22,706 bases of DNA from JAJRXK01 sp964593155. Lineage in GTDB: Bacteria; Krumholzibacteriota; Krumholzibacteriia; JAJRXK01. A program made the translations under genes and the position numbers. This document shows, in pieces, positions 16,608 to 22,706 of the stretch (positions are counted from its first letter, which is position 1; the number at the start of each line of letters is the position of its first letter). The notes under the pieces are model-generated. The model had not been told where the DNA came from and did no database searches. It worked only from the letters and a program-made list of their open reading frames with translations. Location: positions 1 through 22,706 of the forward strand of contig CAZQHE010000064.1 in the NCBI GenBank assembly GCA_964593155.1. Direction: 5' to 3'.

Positions 16608-17870
16608 TCACGGCTCGAACTTCAACGCCACCGGCGCCTGCAACCGCTCCAGCAACACCGCTTCGTCGCCGTCGTGCGTCTTCACGATCGGATTCCCACC
16701 GCGGGTCAGTCCTTCGAACAGTCCCGCGTCCACCAGGTCCCAGATCGCGTACTTCGCGCGGCCGTCGACGGTGATCAGGCCGAAGTGCCCTTCCGAACCG
16801 GCGGTGCCGTCGCTCTTCCAGGGTTCGTCGAAGGCCTGGAAGTAGAAGCAGGTCATGCCCGCCTCGCGGGTCCAGGTGCGCGCGGCGGCGTGGAACTTCC
16901 CGGCGACGTACTCGTCGGCGGCGCGGGTGCCGTCGGGCCCGTAGTACGAATTGTCCTTGCTCGCCCAACCCGTCTCGCCGATGTGGATCTCCTTGTCCAC
17001 GCCGATCGACGCGAGGTAGTCGCGCACGGCCTGGACCTGATCCTTCTGCAACCCGATCGCGCGCTCGACGGCCAGGTCGATCTGTTCGACCAACGGCAGC
17101 GTGGCTTCTTCGTCGTTCGACACCCAGCGCAACGCCGGGTTGTAGTAGGTGTCGTGGAAGGCATAGGTGTGCAGCGACAGGAAGTCCATGCGTGTGACGA
17201 GTTCGGCCAGGTCGTCGTTGCGATAGCTCTCCTCGCCGCCGAGCGCGGCCCAGTTCTCCGACGAGGTGATCAGGGTGCTCGCCGGGATGTCGCCGCGTTC
17301 GCGCGCTTCCTGCAGGTGCTTCACCCACCGCAGGATCACGCTCGACGGCACGTAGTGACCCTGCCAGGTGACCATGGCCTCGTTGCCCACGGCGATGATC
17401 TCCACGATGTCGGAGTACTCGGCGGTCAGCCGGATCGCCGCGTCGATCTCGCGCTGGTTGTGCGGCGTGTCGCCGGTGGTGTGGTCGGCGTTCTCGGTGA
17501 AGGCGTCCACGCACTGGATCCACACCCCGAGCATGACGGACATCTCGAAGCCCGGTTCTTCCTCCTTCAACTCGCGGATCGCCTGCAGGATGCGCTCGGT
17601 GTGCGGGTAGATCGTCGTGTTGTAGGTGCGCAGCAGGCCGATCCCCATGGCTGCCATGATCCGCAGATCTTCCTTGGTCTGCTCCACGCTGGGCGTGTTC
17701 TCGACGCTGCGCGGGACGAGGCGGTGGCCGGAGTACGAGACGGCGGTGACGGCGGGGTTGCCGAGCAGGTCCTGGCCCGTGGATTCGTCGCCGCCGGACC
17801 CGGGGGAACAGCCGCCCACCAGGGCCAGGCAGGCGAGCAGGACGACGGATCGCATCGCAGGACGGGACAT
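16608..17870 (-). CDS. Lipoprotein with glycoside hydrolase family 17-like domain
   Basis: A 420-residue protein beginning with a lipoprotein signal (VVLLACLALVGGC, lipid-modified C21) and a Gly/Ser-rich spacer. The rest is a TIM barrel like GH17 beta-1,3-glucanases: MGIGLLRTYN in an early strand, IIAVGNEAM with the likely acid/base E164, DFLSLHTYAF, HIGETGWAS with the likely nucleophile E299, and FYFQAFDEPWK. It would sit on a membrane facing outward and act on beta-glucans. The exact substrate is not readable. The start ATG 17870 has GGAG six bases upstream. Confidence 0.85.
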   Translation of the reverse strand: MSRPAMRSVVLLACLALVGGCSPGSGGDESTGQDLLGNPAVTAVSYSGHRLVPRSVENTPSVEQTKEDLRIMAAMGIGLLRTYNTTIYPHTERILQAIRELKEEEPGFEMSVMLGVWIQCVDAFTENADHTTGDTPHNQREIDAAIRLTAEYSDIVEIIAVGNEAMVTWQGHYVPSSVILRWVKHLQEARERGDIPASTLITSSENWAALGGEESYRNDDLAELVTRMDFLSLHTYAFHDTYYNPALRWVSNDEEATLPLVEQIDLAVERAIGLQKDQVQAVRDYLASIGVDKEIHIGETGWASKDNSYYGPDGTRAADEYVAGKFHAAARTWTREAGMTCFYFQAFDEPWKSDGTAGSEGHFGLITVDGRAKYAIWDLVDAGLFEGLTRGGNPIVKTHDGDEAVLLERLQAPVALKFEP

Positions 17871-18052
17871 GGTCGGCTCCTCGGAGGGGATGGCGATCCT
17901 CGTACTCTAGCCGCCCGCGCTGTCGTCCGGCGACCGTTTTCGGGCCGGGGGCGGCGATTCGCTCCTTGCTTCGCCGTTCACTTCATGGTAAGAAGCACTG
18001 GCCGAGCCTCGGGGCATCGGCGGTTGCCCTTCCGGGAGTCTGGCTTCACGCG

Positions 18053-18439
18053 ATGAAGTACAGCGACGTCGACGAGATGATCGGGACCCCGGCCCGGCTG
18101 GCGATCCTGGCCACGGCGGCGCGGCCACCGTCGACCGAAGAGGATGGTAAGCGCTGGAGTTTCATGGCGTTGCGACGGGAGACGGGCCTGACCGACGGCA
18201 ATCTCCACGTCCAGACCGGCAAGCTGGTCGACGCGGGCTATCTCGCGCGGGACCACGCGCGTCGGGGCGGGCGCACGGTCACCTGCTTCGAATTGACCGA
18301 AGCAGGACGGAGCGCTCTGCGGACCCTGATCGCGCGGCTGCGGGCGGCCGTCGAGGGGCCGGCGAAACCACGGGCCGAGGGGCGAGCCCCGAAACCGCCC
18401 CGTCGCGGGGAGCCGATCGACGACTCCCGGGTGTGGTAG
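18053..18439 (+). CDS. Winged-helix transcriptional regulator
   Basis: A 128-residue regulator with a winged helix. Its segments are IGTPARLAILATA, the recognition-helix region FMALRRETGLTDGNLHVQTGKLVDAGYL, and a wing RRGGRTVTCFELTEAGRSAL, followed by a basic, Pro-rich tail. This is the PadR/MarR-like HTH_34 type. No ligand domain is present. It lies 75 bases before the microcompartment operon on the same strand and probably controls it. The start ATG 18053 lacks a close Shine-Dalgarno sequence (GGGAG lies about 14 bases upstream). The divergent spacer to the GH17-like gene (17871-18052) should hold its promoter. Confidence 0.83.
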   Translation: MKYSDVDEMIGTPARLAILATAARPPSTEEDGKRWSFMALRRETGLTDGNLHVQTGKLVDAGYLARDHARRGGRTVTCFELTEAGRSALRTLIARLRAAVEGPAKPRAEGRAPKPPRRGEPIDDSRVW

Positions 18440-18449
18440 TGCCGGGAGT
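18423..18449. promoter_or_regulatory. 8-bp inverted repeat between regulator and microcompartment operon
   Basis: ACTCCCGG (18423-18430) and CCGGGAGT (18442-18449) are perfectly complementary, with an 11-base spacer that contains the regulator's stop codon. It could be an operator for the winged-helix protein or an RNA hairpin that limits read-through into the operon. No T-run follows. Confidence 0.45.
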
Positions 18450-18514
18450 GCCTGGGTCCACCGCGGCCCGGCCACGAGATCGAGAAGGAAGCGCACGAAG
18501 TTGAGGAACGAGCC

Positions 18515-19849
18515 ATGAAGATCGCCATCGGCGCCGACCACGGGGGATTCCCGCTCAAGCAGACGCTGGCCGAGGCGCTGCGGAGCAAGGGCCACCTCGT
18601 GATCGACGTGGGCACCGACTCCACCGAAGCGGTCGACTACCCCGTCTTCGCACGGAAGGTCGCCGAGGCCGTCGCCGCGGGTCGCGCCGAACGCGGGATC
18701 ATGATCGACGGCGCCGGCATCGGGTCGTCGATGGTCGCCAACAAGGTCCCCGGCGTGCGTGCCGCGATGGCCTACGACCTGAGCAGCGCGCGCAACGGCC
18801 GCGAGCACAACGATGCCAACGTGCTCACGCTCGGCGCCGGGCTGATCGGGGCCAACCTGGCGCGCCAGATCGTCGACGTCTTCCTGAACACCGACTGCAC
18901 CGAGTCGCGGCACCAGCGCCGCGTGGGGATGATCGAGTCGTCGGCCGCGGGATCGACCTCGGCCTCGAGCGCGGGCGGCGTCGACCTCGACGGTCTGAGC
19001 GAAGCCGACATGGCCCGCATCGTCGATCGACTGCAACGCCTCCTCGGGTCGGTACCGGGCGGCGCGTACCACGGAGGCCCCTGTGTCGGAACCGCACCCG
19101 ACGCCGCGCGCCGGCTCATCGATCTCGGTGCACGCTGCTTCACGCACGGTCCCGATTCGCCCGGCCGCATTCCCGACGAACTCGCCCGCTACATCGACCA
19201 CACCATCCTCAAGCCCGACGCCACGCGCGAGATGATCGACAAGATCGTCGCCGAGGCACGTGAGTACGGTTTCCGCAGCGTGTGCGTGAATCCCTGCTGG
19301 GTGAAGACGGTGGCCGAGGGCCTGCGCGGGACGAAGGTCCTCACCTGTTCGGTGGTCGGCTTTCCGCTCGGCGCGAACACGCCCGACCTCAAGGGCATGG
19401 AAGCCCGCAAGGCGATCCGCGACGGGGCCAGGGAGATCGACATGGTCATCAACGTGGGTCGACTGAAGAGCGGCGACGACGACTACGTGTACAAGGACAT
19501 CCTCGCCGTGACCGACGCCTGCCGCGACGGTAGCGCGGTGAGCAAGGTGATCATCGAGACCGCGCTGCTCACCGACGAGGAGAAGGTCCGGGCCTGCGAG
19601 CTGTCCAAGCGCGCGCGGGCGAACTTCGTGAAGACGTCGACCGGCTTCGCGTCGGGCGGTGCCACGGCCGAGGACGTGGCGCTCATGGCCTCGGTCGTCC
19701 ACGGTGCCGGCATGGAGGTCAAGGCCTCCGGCGGCATCCGCAGTTTCGACGACGCCAGGCGCATGATCGATGCCGGCGCCACCCGCATCGGTGCGAGTGC
19801 GAGCATCGGCATCATCCAGGAGGCCCAGCAGGTCTCCGTCAGCGACTAA
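18515..19849 (+). CDS. RpiB-DeoC fusion enzyme of a sugar-phosphate microcompartment
   Basis: A 444-residue fusion. Residues 1-142 are ribose-5-phosphate isomerase B-like: GADHGG (6-11), DGAGIGSSMVANK (65-77), REHNDANVL (96-104) and SRHQRRV. Residues 220-444 are deoxyribose-5-phosphate aldolase: IDHTILKPDAT, EIDMVINVGRLKSG, Schiff-base lysine K373 in VKTSTGF and K403 in VKASGGIRS. DeoC splits deoxyribose 5-phosphate into glyceraldehyde 3-phosphate and acetaldehyde. The linker holds a Ser/Gly-rich stretch, then the amphipathic helix LSEADMARIVDRLQRLLG (161-178), which resembles a cargo-encapsulation helix. In the RpiB part the usual catalytic Cys is Asp (D65) and the usual Thr is Ala (A67). 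ATG 18515 has GAGGAA upstream. It is the first gene of the shell operon. Confidence 0.93.
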   Translation: MKIAIGADHGGFPLKQTLAEALRSKGHLVIDVGTDSTEAVDYPVFARKVAEAVAAGRAERGIMIDGAGIGSSMVANKVPGVRAAMAYDLSSARNGREHNDANVLTLGAGLIGANLARQIVDVFLNTDCTESRHQRRVGMIESSAAGSTSASSAGGVDLDGLSEADMARIVDRLQRLLGSVPGGAYHGGPCVGTAPDAARRLIDLGARCFTHGPDSPGRIPDELARYIDHTILKPDATREMIDKIVAEAREYGFRSVCVNPCWVKTVAEGLRGTKVLTCSVVGFPLGANTPDLKGMEARKAIRDGAREIDMVINVGRLKSGDDDYVYKDILAVTDACRDGSAVSKVIIETALLTDEEKVRACELSKRARANFVKTSTGFASGGATAEDVALMASVVHGAGMEVKASGGIRSFDDARRMIDAGATRIGASASIGIIQEAQQVSVSD

Positions 19850-19869
19850 TCCAGAACAGGGAGACGTTC

Positions 19870-20496
19870 ATGGTCGACCTCCGGGCCTATTGCGTGATCG
19901 ACAGCCTGCAGCCGCAGTTCGCCTCGTTCCAGGCGACGATCGCGCAGGGCTTCCTCCCGCGCGTGGGGCAGGCGAGCCTGTTCGTCGAGATCGCGCCGGG
20001 CATCGAGATCAATCGCGTGATGGACATCGCGCTCAAGAGCACGAACGTCACGCCCGGCATGCAGATCGTCGAACGCAACTTCGGCATGCTCGAGGTGCAC
20101 TCCGACGGCCAGGCCGACGTGCGCGCGGCGGGGCAGGCGATCCTCGACACCCTGGGGCTGAAGGAGAACGAGCGCATGAAGCCGCGCATCGTCTCCGACC
20201 AGGTCGTGCGCCACCTCGACGACCACCAGTGCATGCTGATCAACCGCATGCGGCACGGGAACCTGATCCTGTCGGGTCAGACCCTCTTCGTGCTCGAGGT
20301 CGAGCCCGCCGGCTACGCGGCCCTGGCCGCGAACGAGGCCGAGAAGGCCGCCCACATCAACATCCTGGAAGTGCGCGCGGTGGGTAGCTTCGGCCGCGTG
20401 TACATCGGTGGCGAAGAAGAAGACGTCGAAGCCGCGCGTCCGGCTGCGGTGGCAGCCCTCGAGTCGATCACGGGCCGCGCGTCGAAGAAGAAGTAG
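19870..20496 (+). CDS. BMC-T shell protein (tandem, permuted BMC domains)
   Basis: A 208-residue shell protein with two BMC domains. The first has LRAYCVIDSLQPQFASF, VEIAPGIEINRVMDIALKS, and QIVERNFGMLEVH. The second, after ERMKPRIVSDQVV, has LINRMRHGNLILSGQTLFVLEVEPAGYAALAANEAEKAA and GSFGRVYIGG. The order within each domain is that of permuted, stacking trimers such as the Haliangium ochraceum T2/T3 proteins, to which it is similar from memory. Such trimers form gated pores in the shell facets. ATG 19870 has GGGAG at good spacing, 20 bases after the fusion gene. Confidence 0.94.
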   Translation: MVDLRAYCVIDSLQPQFASFQATIAQGFLPRVGQASLFVEIAPGIEINRVMDIALKSTNVTPGMQIVERNFGMLEVHSDGQADVRAAGQAILDTLGLKENERMKPRIVSDQVVRHLDDHQCMLINRMRHGNLILSGQTLFVLEVEPAGYAALAANEAEKAAHINILEVRAVGSFGRVYIGGEEEDVEAARPAAVAALESITGRASKKK

Positions 20497-20521
20497 TTCC
20501 TCGAAGCCCGGCACGACCACA

Positions 20522-20538
20522 CGGGGCCGCGGGCCCCG
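20522..20538 (+). promoter_or_regulatory. GC-rich hairpin before the BMC-H ribosome binding site
   Basis: CGGGGCC-N3-GGCCCCG is a perfect seven-base-pair stem with a three-base loop, ending six bases before the AAGGGAA Shine-Dalgarno sequence of the BMC-H gene. It sits in the only sizeable spacer (60 bases) after the operon's first gap. It could protect a processed transcript end or partly terminate upstream transcription. It has no T-run. Confidence 0.45.
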
Positions 20539-20556
20539 ATCCGAAGGGAAACCAAG

Positions 20557-20856
20557 ATGGCAGACGCTCTGGGAATGATCGAGTGCAGGAGTTTCGCGGC
20601 CACCGTCGAGGCAGCGGACGCGATGGTCAAGGCCGCCCGCGTCGACCTCGTCGGCTACGAGAAGACCGGTGGCGGGTACACGACGGCCGTGGTGCGCGGT
20701 GACGTCGCCGCGGTGAAGGCCGCGTGCGACGCCGGACAGAACGCGGCCACGCGTGTCGGTGAGGTCGTCGCGGTCCACGTGATCGCGCGTCCACACGCCA
20801 ACGTCGACGCGGTGATCCCGCTCGGTCGTCAGGCCGAGGCCGAGGCCGGGGCCTAG
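20557..20856 (+). CDS. BMC-H hexameric shell protein
   Basis: A 99-residue single-domain shell protein of the PduA/EutM/CcmK type. It contains ALGMIECRSFAATVEAADAMVKAARVDLVGYEKTGGG (pore loop around TGGGY), TAVVRGDVAAVKAACDAG, and VAVHVIARPHANVD. It forms the hexagonal tiles that make most of the shell. ATG 20557 has a strong AAGGGAA Shine-Dalgarno sequence, in keeping with high expression. The BMC-P gene follows after six bases. Confidence 0.96.
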   Translation: MADALGMIECRSFAATVEAADAMVKAARVDLVGYEKTGGGYTTAVVRGDVAAVKAACDAGQNAATRVGEVVAVHVIARPHANVDAVIPLGRQAEAEAGA

Positions 20857-20862
20857 ACCGCG

Positions 20863-21159
20863 ATGAATCTCGCGCGTGTTCTCGGACGGGTCGTTTCCTC
20901 GAAGAAGGAATCCCGGATCGAGGGTCTCAAGTTGCTGTTGCTCGGCGTCGCGGGTCCCGACGGCGAGCTCACCGGTGGCAGCGTCGTGGCCGTCGACGCC
21001 GTCGGCGCCGGTGAGGGCGAGTACGTGCTCTACGCGTCGGGTTCCTCGGCCCGCCAGACGACCCAGACCGACGGCAAGCCGGTCGACGCCGTCGTCATGG
21101 CGATCGTCGACAGCTGGGACATCGAGGGCGAGGAGCGCTACCGGAAGGATGACGGCTGA
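20863..21159 (+). CDS. BMC-P pentameric vertex protein (EutN/CcmL family)
   Basis: A 98-residue EutN/CcmL-type protein: ARVLGRVVSSKKESRIEGLKLLLL, VVAVDAVGAGEGEYVLYASGSSARQT, and PVDAVVMAIVDSWDI. Pentamers cap the vertices of the shell. No clear Shine-Dalgarno sequence is close to ATG 20863, so it probably depends on coupling to the preceding BMC-H gene, which fits the low number of vertices. Its stop overlaps the dehydrogenase start by one base (TGATG). Confidence 0.95.
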   Translation: MNLARVLGRVVSSKKESRIEGLKLLLLGVAGPDGELTGGSVVAVDAVGAGEGEYVLYASGSSARQTTQTDGKPVDAVVMAIVDSWDIEGEERYRKDDG

Positions 21160-22646
21160 TGCAGCGCCTCACGGACGCACAGGTCGACCGCATCGCGCGG
21201 GAACTCGCGGGGCGCCTGGGTGCGACGCCACCTGCGACGAGCGCGCCGGTCGGAGCGAGCGCCCCGGCACCGACGCCGGCCCCCGCCCCGCGCGACGTTC
21301 CCTTGGCGCAACCGCAACCCGGCGACGGTGTCTTCGAGACCGTCGACGAATGCGTCGCCGCGGCCCGCGCCGCCTTCGAGGCGCTCGACGCGATGACCCT
21401 CGCCAAGCGCCACGAGATCGTCGCCGCGATCCGCGAGGCGATGCACCGCGAGGGTGATGCGCTGGCCCGTCTCGCCTGGGAGGAGACGGGACTCGGCCGG
21501 TACGAGGACAAAGTCGTCAAGAACCGCCTCGTCACCGACAAGACGCCGGGCCCGGAGATCCTCGTCCCCGAGACGACCACCGGCGACGACGGTCTCACGC
21601 TGACCGAGTGGGCTCCGTTCGGGGTGATCGGCGCGATCACGCCCACCACCAACCCGACCAGCACGATCATCTGCAACACCATCGGGATGGTGGCGGCGGG
21701 CAACGCCGTGGCGTTCAACGTCCACCCCGGGGCCGCGGCGTGTTCCCGGCAGACGGTGCAGTCGATCGACCGGGCGATCCGGTCGGTGGGCGGCCCGCCG
21801 AACCTGGTCACCGCCGTCGCGACGCCGACCATCGAGTCGGCGACGGAGCTGATGGGTCACGCCGACGTCGATCTACTCGTCGTGACGGGGGGTCCCGGCG
21901 TGGTGAAGGCTGCGATGAAGTCGGGCAAGCGCGCGATCTGCGCGGGGCCGGGCAATCCGCCCGTGGTGGTCGACCAGACGGCCGACCTCGAGCAGGCCGG
22001 CCGCGACATCGTCCGGGGTGCGAGCTTCGACAACAACGTCATCTGCGTCGACGAGAAGCAGGTCTTCGTGGTCGACAGCGTGGCCGACGAGCTGATCCGT
22101 CACATGCGGGCCCACGGTGCGCACCTCGTCTCGGGCAAGGAGTTGTCGGATCTCGAGTGGCTGGTCTTCGAGGGCACGCCCCGAGCGCGGACCCATGGCA
22201 CCATCGACAAGAAGTGGGTGGGCAAGAACGCCGACGCGATCCTCGCCGAGATCGGCGTCCGGGCCCGGCCGGACGTGCGGCTGGTCATCGCCGACGTTCC
22301 CGAGGAACACCCGCTGGTGTGGTCGGAACAGCTCATGCCCGTGCTACCGATCGTCCGTGTTCCCGACGTCGACACCGCGATCGCGCTGGCCAGGGAGTCC
22401 GAGCACGGCTTCGGCCACTCGGCGAGCATGCACTCGCGCGACATCGACGCCCTGAGCCACATGGCCCGCACCATCAACACCAGCATCTTCGTGAAGAACG
22501 CTCCGATCGCAGCCGGACTGGGTTCCGGTGGCGAGGGCTGCACCAGCTTCACCATCGCCAGTCCGACGGGGGAAGGCATGACCACCGCCCTCAGTTTCTC
22601 GCGCCGTCGCCGCTGCGTGATGGTCGACCACTTCAGGATCGTGTGA
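21159..22646 (+). CDS. CoA-acylating aldehyde dehydrogenase (PduP/EutE type), encapsulated
   Basis: A 495-residue aldehyde dehydrogenase. Residues 4-21 (LTDAQVDRIARELAGRLG) form an amphipathic encapsulation helix, followed by a Pro/Ala-rich linker to about residue 50. The catalytic domain has PFGVIGAITPTTNPTST, VVTGGPGVVKAAMKSGK, CAGPGNPPVVVD and the catalytic cysteine C296 in FDNNVICVDEK, all typical of enzymes that turn an aldehyde, NAD+ and CoA into acyl-CoA. Here the aldehyde should be acetaldehyde released by DeoC inside the shell. ATG 21159 overlaps the BMC-P stop, and the end overlaps the next GTG. Confidence 0.95.
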   Translation: MQRLTDAQVDRIARELAGRLGATPPATSAPVGASAPAPTPAPAPRDVPLAQPQPGDGVFETVDECVAAARAAFEALDAMTLAKRHEIVAAIREAMHREGDALARLAWEETGLGRYEDKVVKNRLVTDKTPGPEILVPETTTGDDGLTLTEWAPFGVIGAITPTTNPTSTIICNTIGMVAAGNAVAFNVHPGAAACSRQTVQSIDRAIRSVGGPPNLVTAVATPTIESATELMGHADVDLLVVTGGPGVVKAAMKSGKRAICAGPGNPPVVVDQTADLEQAGRDIVRGASFDNNVICVDEKQVFVVDSVADELIRHMRAHGAHLVSGKELSDLEWLVFEGTPRARTHGTIDKKWVGKNADAILAEIGVRARPDVRLVIADVPEEHPLVWSEQLMPVLPIVRVPDVDTAIALARESEHGFGHSASMHSRDIDALSHMARTINTSIFVKNAPIAAGLGSGGEGCTSFTIASPTGEGMTTALSFSRRRRCVMVDHFRIV

Positions 22647-22706
22647 ACGTGCATCAGGCCTTCGCATTGCTCGAGTTCGGCAGCGTCAGCACCGGACTGT
22701 TCACGG
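22643..22706 (+). CDS. BMC-domain shell protein (start only)
   Basis: GTG 22643 overlaps the dehydrogenase stop as GTGA and opens a frame to the right edge (NVHQAFALLEFGSVSTGLFT). ALLEFGSVSTG matches the first strand and helix of BMC domains (compare ALGMIECRSF in the BMC-H protein here). It may be a non-permuted tandem-domain protein such as H. ochraceum T1, but only 21 codons are visible. Confidence 0.7.
   Translation, partial: MNVHQAFALLEFGSVSTGLFT

Noticed and set aside
15975..18056. 693-codon open frame on the plus strand
   Set aside because: It is antisense to the dehydrogenase and GH17-like genes, which have clear active-site motifs. The product is Arg/Val/His-rich without any domain, as expected of a GC-rich shadow frame.
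17978..19702. 574-codon minus-strand open frame across the regulator and RpiB-DeoC
   Set aside because: It is a shadow of two well-supported plus-strand genes, with no recognisable motif.

Overview
This is a GC-rich, gene-dense bacterial window. The taxon cannot be fixed from sequence alone. A Hanks-type kinase with a beta-propeller sensor, GTG/TTG starts, and shell proteins that resemble from memory those of Haliangium ochraceum fit a myxobacterial-like lineage or an environmental phylum of the Krumholzibacteriota/Eisenbacteria/Gemmatimonadota kind. A 10-N run at 1219-1228 shows it is a scaffolded draft assembly.

Left part (1-5749): three minus-strand genes, namely a Ser/Thr kinase (split by the N gap and running off the left edge), a deoxynucleoside kinase and an M23 peptidase. 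Divergent from them is a plus-strand ribbon-helix-helix/PIN toxin-antitoxin pair with a candidate operator. Behind the toxin (5331-5662) lies a patchwork of scraps: 39 bp of the SRPBCC gene found 8.4 kb away, 236 bp of the start of the deoxynucleoside kinase gene 2.1 kb away, and a short kinase glycine-loop piece.

Centre (5750-12862): a zinc-homeostasis locus. A Fur/Zur-type repressor diverges from a tightly packed operon across a palindrome-rich AT island. The operon encodes a COG0523 metallochaperone GTPase, a small zinc-ribbon membrane protein, an FAD/NAD(P)-binding protein, a LolD/MacB-type ABC ATPase and permease, a His-rich exported protein and a DUF3299 protein. The ABC/His-rich/DUF3299 core matches the zinc-regulated systems known as ZrgABCDE in Vibrio and PA4063-PA4066 in Pseudomonas. 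The zinc-ribbon and flavoprotein genes are unusual insertions. A convergent exported double-cupin protein follows.

Right-centre (12863-18052): a decayed second PIN toxin gene, an SRPBCC protein, YceH, a DUF4395 membrane protein, a short-chain dehydrogenase and a GH17-like lipoprotein. These look like ordinary chromosomal genes apart from the decayed toxin.

Right part (18053-22706): a winged-helix regulator, then a bacterial microcompartment operon that runs off the right edge. It encodes a fused RpiB-DeoC enzyme, a tandem-domain BMC-T shell protein, a BMC-H hexamer protein, a BMC-P pentamer (vertex) protein, a CoA-acylating aldehyde dehydrogenase and the start of another BMC-domain protein. 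This is the sugar-phosphate-utilising type of metabolosome: DeoC would split deoxyribose 5-phosphate to glyceraldehyde 3-phosphate and acetaldehyde, and the dehydrogenase would turn the contained acetaldehyde into acetyl-CoA. The fusion enzyme carries a helix in its linker that closely resembles the encapsulation helix at the start of the dehydrogenase, and its RpiB half lacks the usual catalytic cysteine.
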